From Candidatus Bipolaricaulota bacterium (GTDB lineage Bacteria; Bipolaricaulota; Bipolaricaulia; RBG-16-55-9): a stretch of DNA of 10,371 nucleotides. The notes beneath the pieces are model-generated. The model saw only the letters and a list, made by a program, of their open reading frames with translations, was not told where the DNA came from and searched no databases. Positions within the stretch are counted from its first letter, which is position 1. Every line of letters begins with the position of its first letter. The stretch lies in contig JALUUA010000161.1 in NCBI GenBank assembly GCA_027021605.1, positions 1-10,371 on the forward strand, given 5' to 3'. Below are positions 1 through 6,757 of this stretch, in pieces. A program made the position numbers and the translations under genes.

Positions 1-1008
1 CTCGTCGGGATGGAGCACCGTGTCCTTCTCGTCGCGGTCCAGCCCCAGCTTCTTGTTGACCAAAAAGCGCCCCACCCGGGAGAGGTTGTACGTCTCGGGC
101 CGGGTGTAGAGCTTCTCGAAGAACTCCTGCATCGTCTTGAGGGTGGCCCGCTCCGTGGAGCGCATCCGCTTGTAGATGATCGCCAGCGCTTCCCTTTGAT
201 CCGCGGCCTTGTCCTCTTCCAAGCTCCGCTGGATGTAGGGGTTGAGCAGCCGGATCTGCTGGGGCTTGGCTTTGACGATCTCCTCGATGAGGTCGGCCTC
301 GAGGGGCTCGCCCGCGGGGAGGATCGTCTTGCCGTTCTGGATGGCCTCTAAGACCCGGCAGCCCACGAAGCGCCGGAGCTTCTCGGGGGTGATCGGGTTG
401 AGCACGATCTGGTAGCGCTCGATGATCTGCTCGGTCGTCATCCCGAAGGCCTTGAGCAGGGTGGTGACGGGCACGGTCGCCTTGCGGTCGATGTTGGCCA
501 GCATCCGGCCCCGCTTCGTGTCGAGGATGATCTCGAGCCAGGCCCCCGCCTCGGGGCGGACCTGGGCGTGGTACTCCTGGGGCGCCTCCTGGGTGAAATA
601 CACCCCGGGGGCGATCGCCAGGCTGTTGACCAAGACGTTCTCGCTGCCGTTGATGATGAACGTCCCCCGGTCCGTCATCAGGGGGATATCCGCCAGGAAG
701 AGGTCGTCCTCTTTGACGAGCTTGCCGTCCTTGAGCAGCCGCCCCTTGACCCGCAGGGGGGCCTGATACGTCAAGTTCTTATCCTTGCAGTCCTCCTCCG
801 AGTTGTGCGGGGGCAGCAGCCGGGGCTCGACCAACTCGAGCACCAAGCCGCCCTTCCCCTCCCCCTCGATGGGGGAGATCTCGGCGAAGATCTCCTTGAG
901 CCCCTCGGTCAGGAACCACTCGTACGAGCGGCGCTGGGACTCCAACAGATACGGAAGGTCCATCACATCTCGGACCCGCCCGTAGGAACGCCTCTCCCTC
1001 ACAGCCAC
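1..1008 (-). CDS. rpoB: RNA polymerase beta subunit, N-terminal part (runs off the window)
   Basis: The beta subunit of RNA polymerase forms half of the catalytic cleft. Only the first 336 codons are present and the frame stays open to base 1. I chose GTG at 1008 because GGAGGG (1018-1023) lies 9 bases upstream; a second GTG at 1002 is less well spaced. The N terminus has the expected beta start (LPYLLESQRRSYEWFL), then PLMTDRGTFIINGSENVLV (about residues 117-135), the beta protrusion signature. Near the window edge come a segment like EALAIIYKRMRSTERAT and VGRFLVNKKLGL, both typical of lobe 1/2. The rifampicin region lies beyond the window. It is the last visible gene of the secE-nusG-rplKAJL-rpoB cluster, 85 bases after rplL, with an attenuator in that gap. 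Identity is certain; the exact start is likely. Confidence 0.96.
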   Translation of the reverse strand, partial: MAVRERRSYGRVRDVMDLPYLLESQRRSYEWFLTEGLKEIFAEISPIEGEGKGGLVLELVEPRLLPPHNSEEDCKDKNLTYQAPLRVKGRLLKDGKLVKEDDLFLADIPLMTDRGTFIINGSENVLVNSLAIAPGVYFTQEAPQEYHAQVRPEAGAWLEIILDTKRGRMLANIDRKATVPVTTLLKAFGMTTEQIIERYQIVLNPITPEKLRRFVGCRVLEAIQNGKTILPAGEPLEADLIEEIVKAKPQQIRLLNPYIQRSLEEDKAADQREALAIIYKRMRSTERATLKTMQEFFEKLYTRPETYNLSRVGRFLVNKKLGLDRDEKDTVLHPDE

Positions 1009-1029
1009 GGCAGATATCCCTCCTCAGGG

Positions 1030-1079
1030 AAAAAGCCCTCAAGCCGCTTGGGATTGGGATGGAGCCTGCGGCCGAGGGC
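1030..1079 (-). terminator. Attenuator hairpin between rplL and rpoB
   Basis: Read on the minus strand, GCCCTC (1079-1074) pairs with GAGGGC (1040-1035). Inside it GCCGC (1072-1068) pairs with GCGGC (1047-1043), leaving one unpaired G, two unpaired T and a 20-base loop. TTTTT (1034-1030) follows at once. This is the form of an intrinsic terminator, placed 15 bases after the rplL stop. Since rpoB must still be transcribed, it probably acts as a partial terminator that sets the ratio of ribosomal protein to polymerase mRNA, as the known rplL-rpoB attenuator of E. coli does. The large loop suggests incomplete efficiency. The structure is seen in the sequence; the role is inferred. Confidence 0.7.
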
Positions 1080-1093
1080 ACGTTGTGGCTCGA

Positions 1094-1480
1094 TTACTGC
1101 ACTTCGACTTCCGCGCCCAGCTCCTGGAGTTGGGCCTTGAGCTGCTCGGCCTCCTCGGGGCTGATGCCCTCCTTGAGCACCGCGGGGAGGTTGTCCACCA
1201 GCTCCTTGCACTCCTTGAGGCCCTTGCCGGTGATCTCCTTGACTTTCTTGATCACCTGGACCTTCTGCTGCCCGGCGTTCGTGAGCACGACCTTCACCGT
1301 GGAGGGCGCGGCCGCCTCCGCCCCGGCGGCTCCGGCCGCCGCCCCGGGGGCCGCCGCCACGGCCACCGCGGCCTGGGCGCTCACGCCGTACTTCTCCTCC
1401 AGCGCCTTCACCAGCGCGTGGAGGTCCTTGACCGTCATGTTGTCGATCGCCTCGAGAATCTCCTCCGTCGTCATCGTCAT
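1094..1480 (-). CDS. rplL: Ribosomal protein L7/L12 (bL12)
   Basis: Stalk protein of the large subunit, present as several dimers that recruit and stimulate elongation factors. The 128-residue product has the three expected parts: an N-terminal dimerisation/L10-binding helix pair (residues 1-33), an Ala/Gly-rich hinge (about 36-60), and a C-terminal domain beginning KVVLTNAGQQKVQVIKKV, with ITGKGLKECKELVDNLP as the factor-binding face. Length is normal. ATG at 1480 overlaps the rplJ stop by four bases (ATGA), so translation is probably coupled to L10, its binding partner. A second in-frame ATG at 1474 is possible and would remove two residues. Confidence 0.97.
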   Translation of the reverse strand: MTMTTEEILEAIDNMTVKDLHALVKALEEKYGVSAQAAVAVAAAPGAAAGAAGAEAAAPSTVKVVLTNAGQQKVQVIKKVKEITGKGLKECKELVDNLPAVLKEGISPEEAEQLKAQLQELGAEVEVQ

Positions 1481-2238
1481 GATGCCTCACTCTCCCCTTT
1501 CGCTTTCTCGGTGGCTTCTTCGGGTTGCTCCTCCGCTTGCGCTTGCCCTTGCTCTTGCGCTTGCGCTTGTTCGGCTTGGGCTTGTTCAGATTGCTCTTGC
1601 TCTCGGGATTCCGGCTGCGCTTCGGCTCCCGACTCCGCTGCGGGCTCCGCCTCGGATGGTGTTTCGGCCTTTGCTTCGGGTTCTGCTCCCGCTGTCGCTT
1701 GCGTTTGGGCTTCGGCGGCAGGGGTCTCGGGCTTCACCTTGGCGACCTCGTTTAAGACGATCACGAGCTCCCTGAGGAGCGCGTTGAGCACGCCCGCGAA
1801 GCCCTGGATGGGCCCCTGGAAGGCCCCGGCCAGGCGCGCCAGGAGCTCCTCGCGCGAGGGCAGCGACGCGAGCTCCTTGGCCCCCTCGGCGTCGACGAGC
1901 TCGCCCTCGCTGATCCCGCCCCGGATCTCGTACTTCTCGAAGCGCTTGGCCAGCTCGACGGCGACCTTGAAGGCCAGGGCGGGGTCGTCGTAGCCGAAGC
2001 AGATCCCCGTCGGGCCGTCCAGGAGGGGGTCGATCTCCAGCCCGGCGCGCTGGGCGGCCAGCTTGGCCAGGCGGTTCTTGATGACCTTGTACTCGAGATT
2101 GGCCTTGCGCAGCTCCCGGCGGAGTTCCACCATCTCGTTGGCCGTAAGGCCCCGAAAGCCCGTGAACACCAACGCCTTGGAGCGCTTGAAGCGCTCCTCC
2201 AGCTCCTCGAGCATGCGCTCTTTCTCTGCCGTGGGCAT
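1477..2238 (-). CDS. rplJ: Ribosomal protein L10 (uL10) with long acidic C-terminal tail
   Basis: L10 anchors the L12 dimers to the ribosomal stalk base. Residues 1-170 match the family: KSKALVFTGFRGLTANEM-like N terminus (RSKALVFTGFRGLT at 19-32), RRELRKANLEYKVIKNRLA (40-58), and a C-terminal helix (LLARLAGAFQGPIQGFAGVL onward) that binds L12. The family is usually about 165-180 residues; this one is 253. Residues 171-253 form a tail made almost only of A, E, Q, P, S, T and G, strongly acidic and surely disordered. Part of it (213-238) is an XQ-type dipeptide repeat encoded by a hexanucleotide repeat. The start ATG (2238) overlaps the rplA stop by one base (TGATG), leaving no room for a separate L10-type leader. 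The tail ends in a clean ATGA overlap with rplL, so it is not an obvious frameshift product. Confidence 0.95.
   Translation of the reverse strand: MPTAEKERMLEELEERFKRSKALVFTGFRGLTANEMVELRRELRKANLEYKVIKNRLAKLAAQRAGLEIDPLLDGPTGICFGYDDPALAFKVAVELAKRFEKYEIRGGISEGELVDAEGAKELASLPSREELLARLAGAFQGPIQGFAGVLNALLRELVIVLNEVAKVKPETPAAEAQTQATAGAEPEAKAETPSEAEPAAESGAEAQPESREQEQSEQAQAEQAQAQEQGQAQAEEQPEEATEKAKGESEAS
1525..1602 (-). repeat. Degenerate hexanucleotide tandem repeat inside the rplJ tail
   Basis: On the plus strand thirteen consecutive hexamers follow the pattern ttgcNc or variants (ttgctc, ttgcgc, ttgccc, ttgttc, ggcttg). On the coding strand they give dipeptides such as EQ, AQ, QA and GQ. The period equals two codons, so copy-number change would keep the frame. 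This suggests that the acidic tail of L10 grew by slippage. Confidence 0.6.
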
Positions 2239-2978
2239 CAGAATCCCCTCTCCTCGGCCAGGCGCACGACCTCGTCGGGGTCGACCTTGATGCCCGGCCC
2301 CATGGTCGTAGAGATCGAGACCTTGCGGACGTAGCGGCCCTTGACGTCCTCCGGGCGCTCCTCGAGGATGGCCGCCGCCAGCGCCAGCAGGTTCTCTTTG
2401 AGGTGCTCCTCGGGGAAGGAGACCCGCCCGAAGATCGAGTGGACCTGGCCGTACTCGTCGACGCGGAACTCGAGCTTCCCCTGCTTGATCTCCTGGATGG
2501 CCTGCGCGATGTCCTTGGTGACGGTCCCCGTCTTGGGCGAGGGCATGAGCCCCCGCGGCCCGAGAATGCGCCCCAGGCGGCTTACGATCCCCATCATGTC
2601 CGGGGTGGCCACCACGCGGTCGAACTCGAGCCACCCCTCCTCGATCTTCTTTACGAGGTCCTCGCCGCCCACGAAGTCGGCCCCGGCCTCCTCGGCCGCC
2701 TTCAGGGCCTCGCCCTTGGCGAAGGCCAGCACCGTCACGGAGCGCCCCGTCCCGTGGGGAAGGGTGACCGTCCCGCGGATGCGGTGCTCGTTGCGCCGCG
2801 GGTCGACCCCGAGCTGGAAGACGGCCTCGGCGGCCTCGTCGAACTTGGCGCTCGCCGTCTCCTTGAGGAGCGCGATCGCCTCGTCCACGGGGTAGACCCG
2901 GCTTCGATCGACCTTCTCCGCCACGGCGGCGTAGCGCCGCCCGTGCTTCTTCTTAAGCTGCGTGTTGAGGGTCGCCAT
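2238..2978 (-). CDS. rplA: Ribosomal protein L1 (uL1)
   Basis: L1 forms the mobile stalk that guides E-site tRNA release, and in many bacteria also binds its own mRNA to repress translation. The 246-residue product is slightly longer than the usual 225-235, mostly at the N terminus. Signatures are GTVTLPHGTGRSVTVLAF (about 68-85), ATPDMMGIVSRLGRILGPRG (about 123-142), LMPSPKTGTVT, and a C-terminal KVSISTTMGPGIKVD. The start lies 2 bases after the rplK stop, with GGAGAG inside the rplK end as the likely ribosome binding site. Its stop overlaps the rplJ start by one base, so K-A-J-L are translated as a coupled series. Confidence 0.97.
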   Translation of the reverse strand: MATLNTQLKKKHGRRYAAVAEKVDRSRVYPVDEAIALLKETASAKFDEAAEAVFQLGVDPRRNEHRIRGTVTLPHGTGRSVTVLAFAKGEALKAAEEAGADFVGGEDLVKKIEEGWLEFDRVVATPDMMGIVSRLGRILGPRGLMPSPKTGTVTKDIAQAIQEIKQGKLEFRVDEYGQVHSIFGRVSFPEEHLKENLLALAAAILEERPEDVKGRYVRKVSISTTMGPGIKVDPDEVVRLAEERGF

Positions 2979-2980
2979 GG

Positions 2981-3433
2981 TTATGCACTCTCCACCACTT
3001 CGATGCCCATGTTGCGCGCCGTCCCCTCGAGGATGCGCATGGCGGCCTCCACGTCGTCCGTGTTGAGGTCGGGCAGCTTGATCTCGGCGATCTTGCGCAG
3101 CTGCTCCCGGGTGATGCGCCCGACCTTCTGGGTGTGGGGCACCCCGGAGCCCTTGGGGATCCCCGCCGCGCGCTTTAACAGCTCCGAGGCGGGCGGCTTC
3201 TTGAGCACGAAGTCGAAGCTCTTGTCCTGGTAGACGTAGATCTGGACCGGGATGAGCAGGCCCTTCTCTTGGTCCTTGGTGGCGTCGTTGAAGCGCTTGC
3301 AGAAGTCCATGATGTTCACTTTGTGCTCGCCCAACGCGGGCCCTACCGGCGGCGCGGGGGTCGCCCCGCCTGCGGGGATCTGCAGCTTGATCACGGCTTC
3401 TACGCGCTTTCCGGGTGCCGGTATCGTCGCCAT
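2981..3433 (-). CDS. rplK: Ribosomal protein L11 (uL11)
   Basis: L11 sits at the GTPase-associated centre of the 50S subunit beside L10/L12 and binds the thiostrepton region of 23S rRNA. The 150-residue product has family-typical length: QIPAGGATPAPPVGPALGEH (18-37, with the conserved proline-rich linker), NIMDFCKRFNDAT (40-52), and an RNA-binding C-terminal domain ending KLPDLNTDDVEAAMRILEGT then ARNMGIEV. I chose ATG 3433 (MATIPAPGK) because it fits the family; the frame stays open further upstream but that extension is not L11-like and crosses the nusG stop. GGGGAG lies about 8 bases upstream. A strong hairpin separates it from nusG. Confidence 0.97.
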   Translation of the reverse strand: MATIPAPGKRVEAVIKLQIPAGGATPAPPVGPALGEHKVNIMDFCKRFNDATKDQEKGLLIPVQIYVYQDKSFDFVLKKPPASELLKRAAGIPKGSGVPHTQKVGRITREQLRKIAEIKLPDLNTDDVEAAMRILEGTARNMGIEVVESA

Positions 3434-3472
3434 CCGAAATCTCCCCTTTGGTTCGCTCGTTTCTCGACTTTT

Positions 3473-3505
3473 CTTCCGTGCACGACGAGGGATCGCCGAC
3501 GGAAG
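3473..3505 (-). other. Hairpin in the nusG-rplK intergenic region
   Basis: On the minus strand CTTCCGT (3505-3499) pairs with ACGGAAG (3479-3473), then CGGCGA (3498-3493) pairs with TCGTCG (3488-3483) around a TCCC loop. A three-base bulge (TGC, 3482-3480) lies on the 3' side. The stem totals 13 pairs including one G-U. It starts 1 base after the nusG stop and has no U-tract, so a normal terminator is unlikely. Candidates are a leader structure for rplK, where L1 autoregulates in E. coli, or a processing site. Confidence 0.55.
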
Positions 3506-3506
3506 G

Positions 3507-4589
3507 CTAGAGCTTTTCGATCCCGTCGAAGCTGAGTTTGACGGGCGTCTCGCGCCCGAAGATCTTGACCATGACGGTGACTTCCTCGTTCTCCTTGTCG
3601 ATCTCGCGGATCTCGCCGGTGAAGTCCGCAAACGGCCCCTCGACGATGCGGACCACCTCGCCCGGCTCGAAGTCGACCTCGATGACGGGCCCCTCGCGCT
3701 TCGGCGCGGTGGGCACCTCGAGCACGCCCGCCTTGCGCTGGACGACCTTCATGTCCTCGTCGGGGACGGGCAGCGGCGGGTTGCCCACGAACCGCGCCTT
3801 GATGCCGTCGAGAAGCCCCAGGACCTCCTCGCTCATCTCCGCCTTCGTGAAGACGTACCCGGGGAAGAGGCGGCGCTTCTCGATCCGTTGGACCGTCACC
3901 ACCCGCTTGTCTTTGTACTCCTTCACCTTGACCATCCCGGAGGCTTTCGAGTAGAGGCGGTGCTCCTTCTCGAGGAGGTCCCCCTTGCGCAGCTGCATGC
4001 CCTCTTTCAATCTTACCGCGTAGTGCTCGGGGATCTCCTCGACGACCCGCTCGCCGTCGGCGCGCTCCAGCACCACCCGCTTGATCCGGGAGCGGTCCAC
4101 GACCTTCCCCTTGACCTTGGTGAAGAAGCGCGGATCGCGGTCGCTCGTTAAGGGCACGTTTGCGGGGACCTTCTCGCCCACGCGGATGTCCCGCCGGATC
4201 CGCTTGTCCTCCGGGATGAGATACACTTCCTCGTTGCGGTTCGTGAGCTCGATGATCACCCGCTGCAGGGTCTCGACGCTTACGACCTTGGCGTCGTACT
4301 CGATGCGGCGCTCGGGCTTTACGGCCAAGAGATCTCCGCGCTTGATCCGCTGGTTCGGCTCGATGGCCAGCTTGTACTCGTAGGGGATGCGGTACTCGGC
4401 GGCGCGGCCGCGGTGGCTCTTGGCCGTGATCACCTCCTCGACGGGGGCCAGGAAATAGGCCACCTCGCCGTTGAGGCGGAAGGCCTCGAACTTGTCCTCG
4501 AGGCCCTGCTCCCGAACGCGCTTCTCGAGCTCCTCCTTGACCTTAAGCTCCGACCCGGCCTGGGTCTGGATCGCGTACCACTTCTTCAT
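3507..4589 (-). CDS. nusG: Transcription termination/antitermination factor NusG with large inserted domain
   Basis: NusG binds RNA polymerase through its NGN domain and couples it to Rho or the ribosome through its KOW domain. This product is 360 residues, while the common form is about 180. The NGN domain opens with KKWYAIQTQAGSELKVKEEL (2-21) and resumes at KRRLFPGYVFTKAEMSEE (238-255). Between them, at about 58-236, lies an insertion of some 180 residues, the same site and size as domain II of Thermotoga maritima NusG. The KOW motif is DFEPGEVVRIVEGPFADFTG (306-325). The insertion has two similar segments, NQRIKRGDLLAVK (79-91) and GMQLRKGDLLEKE (197-209). ATG 4589 matches the NusG start; only a weak AGGGGA precedes it. 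It lies 40 bases after secE, in the standard secE-nusG pair. Confidence 0.96.
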   Translation of the reverse strand: MKKWYAIQTQAGSELKVKEELEKRVREQGLEDKFEAFRLNGEVAYFLAPVEEVITAKSHRGRAAEYRIPYEYKLAIEPNQRIKRGDLLAVKPERRIEYDAKVVSVETLQRVIIELTNRNEEVYLIPEDKRIRRDIRVGEKVPANVPLTSDRDPRFFTKVKGKVVDRSRIKRVVLERADGERVVEEIPEHYAVRLKEGMQLRKGDLLEKEHRLYSKASGMVKVKEYKDKRVVTVQRIEKRRLFPGYVFTKAEMSEEVLGLLDGIKARFVGNPPLPVPDEDMKVVQRKAGVLEVPTAPKREGPVIEVDFEPGEVVRIVEGPFADFTGEIREIDKENEEVTVMVKIFGRETPVKLSFDGIEKL

Positions 4590-4629
4590 GATGGTGGTGG
4601 TCCCCTGCGTTTCTTATCTTAGCCCGCTC

Positions 4630-4833
4630 CTACCCCGTGCCCCGGACGAGCTCGAAGAGCTTGTTGATGGCAAACGAGAAGGCGATGTCGTAGGCGAACA
4701 GGATCGCCGTGAGGAGGACGATCATCGCGATCACCAGGACGGTAAGCCCGATCGTCTCCATCCGGCTCGGCCAGCTGATCTTGTAGAACTCGGAGCGAAC
4801 CTCGCGCAGGAACCGCTTGAGTCGTTCGATCAT
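4630..4833 (-). CDS. secE: Preprotein translocase subunit SecE
   Basis: SecE is the small clamp subunit of the SecYEG protein-conducting channel in the inner membrane. The 67-residue product is the short, single-span form common outside the enterobacteria. An amphipathic N-terminal helix (RLKRFLREVRSEFYKISWPS, 4-23) carries the conserved KxSWPSR motif, and one hydrophobic helix (about 29-51) crosses the membrane. It sits between tRNA-Trp and nusG, its usual place. The GGGGGGGA run before the start is a poor but possible ribosome binding site. Length, motif and position agree. Confidence 0.94.
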   Translation of the reverse strand: MIERLKRFLREVRSEFYKISWPSRMETIGLTVLVIAMIVLLTAILFAYDIAFSFAINKLFELVRGTG

Positions 4834-4861
4834 CGCGGGTGAAATCCCCCCCGTCGCAGTT

Positions 4862-4937
4862 TGGCAGGCCCGGGAGGACTCGAACCCCCAACCCCCGGTT
4901 TTGGAGACCGGTGCTCTGCCAATTGAGCTACGGGCCT
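4862..4937 (-). tRNA. tRNA-Trp (anticodon CCA)
   Basis: A full cloverleaf can be folded on the minus strand: acceptor AGGCCCG/CGGGCCT, anticodon stem CCGGT/ACCGG with loop CTCCAAA (anticodon CCA), and T-loop TTCGAGT. Discriminator G is followed by an encoded CCA, so the gene is 76 bases. It is the only one of the four tRNAs here with encoded CCA. Its place between rpmG and secE is a known ancestral arrangement. Confidence 0.96.
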
Positions 4938-4951
4938 ACACTTCCTTCCAT

Positions 4952-4976
4952 TTACACCGCTTACACCGCCATTATA
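4952..4976 (-). promoter_or_regulatory. Possible -10 element with tandem 9-mers upstream of tRNA-Trp
   Basis: A perfect TATAAT is present on the minus strand at 4976-4971, in the 48-base rpmG to tRNA-Trp gap. Just downstream are two exact tandem copies of GCGGTGTAA (4969-4961 and 4960-4952). No convincing -35 is seen at 16-18 bases, because that place lies inside the rpmG coding sequence. It could be a secondary promoter for tRNA-Trp-secE-nusG or chance in a rare AT-rich patch. Confidence 0.3.
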
Positions 4977-4985
4977 CCGCGGGCC

Positions 4986-5132
4986 TTAGACCTCGCGGTG
5001 CACGGTGTGCTTGCGGCACCACTTGCAGTACTTGCGCAGCTCGAGCTTGGCCCGGTGCGTGCGCGGGTTCTTGGTGGTGTGGTAGTTGCGCCGCTTGCAC
5101 TCCGTGCAGGCCAGCGTCACGTGTTCGGCCAT
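4986..5132 (-). CDS. rpmG: Ribosomal protein L33 (bL33), zinc-binding form
   Basis: A 48-residue protein of the large subunit near the E site. It starts MAEHVTLACTECKRRNY and ends WCRKHTVHREV. Four cysteines in two CxxC pairs (C9, C12, C36, C39) form the zinc ribbon of the Cys-plus form. The KNPRTHRAKLELRKYC stretch is typical of the family. The ATG lies only 3 bases after the tuf stop, and an AAGGTGA about 11 bases upstream, inside the tuf end, may serve as ribosome binding site. Co-expression with tuf is near certain. Confidence 0.95.
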   Translation of the reverse strand: MAEHVTLACTECKRRNYHTTKNPRTHRAKLELRKYCKWCRKHTVHREV

Positions 5133-5135
5133 CGG

Positions 5136-6335
<1,200 letters not shown>

Positions 6336-6363
6336 GCAAACCTCCTCCGGATTTCCGTATCGG

Positions 6364-6399
6364 CTTCTCGTCCCGTCGCAGGCCCAGGGGGACGAGAAG
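6364..6399 (-). other. Perfect 11-bp hairpin in the tuf leader
   Basis: On the minus strand CTTCTCGTCCC (6399-6389) pairs perfectly with GGGACGAGAAG (6374-6364) around a 14-base loop. It lies between the end of tRNA-Thr(GGU) and the tuf ribosome binding site and has no U-tract. It may protect or define the tuf mRNA 5' end after tRNA excision, or attenuate. The structure is seen; the function is inferred. Confidence 0.55.
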
Positions 6400-6414
6400 G
6401 GAATTCGATTCGGG

Positions 6415-6486
6415 AGCCCGAGGCCGGGATTGAACCGGCGACCTTTCCCTTACCAAGGGAACGCTCTACCACTGAGCTACCCGGGC
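6415..6486 (-). tRNA. tRNA-Thr (anticodon GGU)
   Basis: Cloverleaf on the minus strand: acceptor GCCCGGG/CTCGGGC with one G-U pair, D-arm GCTCAGTGGTAGAGC, anticodon stem TTCCC/GGGAA with loop TTGGTAA (GGT), and T-arm GCCGG TTCAATC CCGGC. The discriminator is U and CCA is not encoded (CCC follows). Length is 72 bases. It is the last tRNA before tuf, matching thrT-tufB order in E. coli. Confidence 0.96.
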
Positions 6487-6497
6487 GTGGTTGGGGT

Positions 6498-6526
6498 ATT
6501 ATAACGGAAGAACCCCGCAACAGCAA
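6498..6526 (-). promoter_or_regulatory. Putative promoter before tRNA-Thr(GGU)-tuf
   Basis: On the minus strand a perfect -10 TATAAT (6503-6498) follows TTGCTG (6526-6521) with a 17-base spacer. The start point would fall near 6491, about 5 bases before the tRNA 5' end. The -35 matches only the TTG core, so strength depends on the -10. It would give tuf expression independent of the upstream promoter. Confidence 0.5.
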
Positions 6527-6533
6527 CAAGGGG

Positions 6534-6615
6534 TGGAGGGGGAGGGATTCGAACCCCCGAAGGCAGTGCCACCTGGTTTACAGCCAGGCCCCGTTGGCCG
6601 CTTGGGTACCCCTCC
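6534..6615 (-). tRNA. tRNA-Tyr (anticodon GUA)
   Basis: Class II tRNA on the minus strand: acceptor GGAGGGG/CCCCTCC, D-arm with GGTACCCAAGCGGCC, anticodon stem CCTGG/CCAGG with loop CTGTAAA (GTA), long variable arm TGGCACTGCC, and T-loop TTCGAAT. The discriminator is A, as usual for bacterial tRNA-Tyr; CCA is not encoded. Length is 82 bases. Confidence 0.95.
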
Positions 6616-6663
6616 AGCTTGTTGTTTGATATTCTACCCCACCGCGGTCGCGCGGGAAAGGGG

Positions 6664-6736
6664 AGCCGGCGGTCGGGCTCGAACCGACGACCTGCCGCTT
6701 ACAAGGCGGCCGCTCTCCCAGCTGAGCTACGCCGGC
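6664..6736 (-). tRNA. tRNA-Thr (anticodon UGU)
   Basis: Cloverleaf on the minus strand: acceptor GCCGGCG/CGCCGGC, D-arm GCTCAGCTGGGAGAGC, anticodon stem GCCGC/GCGGC with loop CTTGTAA (TGT), and T-arm GTCGG TTCGAGC CCGAC. The discriminator is U and CCA is not encoded (CCC follows). Length is 73 bases. It is the first tRNA of the Thr-Tyr-Thr-tuf group. Confidence 0.96.
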
Positions 6737-6757
6737 CGGTCTCAGCTCACTCGCGCT

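Noticed and set aside
1525..1602. Possible CRISPR or satellite array
   Set aside because: The units are six bases, degenerate and in frame with rplJ; there are no spacers.
1477..2634. A 385-residue minus-strand frame extending rplJ upstream through most of rplA
   Set aside because: The first 132 residues are an out-of-frame reading of rplA; the L10 family start is ATG 2238.
2981..3631. A 216-residue start for rplK
   Set aside because: The extra 66 residues are Ser/Arg-rich, overlap the nusG end in another frame and precede a normal L11 start with a ribosome binding site.
6487..6533. A tRNA-Gly between tRNA-Tyr and tRNA-Thr, expected from the E. coli order
   Set aside because: The gap is only 47 bases and no cloverleaf fits.
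6616..6663. TTTCCC-17-TAGAAT as a promoter before tRNA-Tyr
   Set aside because: The -35 is too far from consensus and the neighbouring tRNA genes are likely cotranscribed from upstream.
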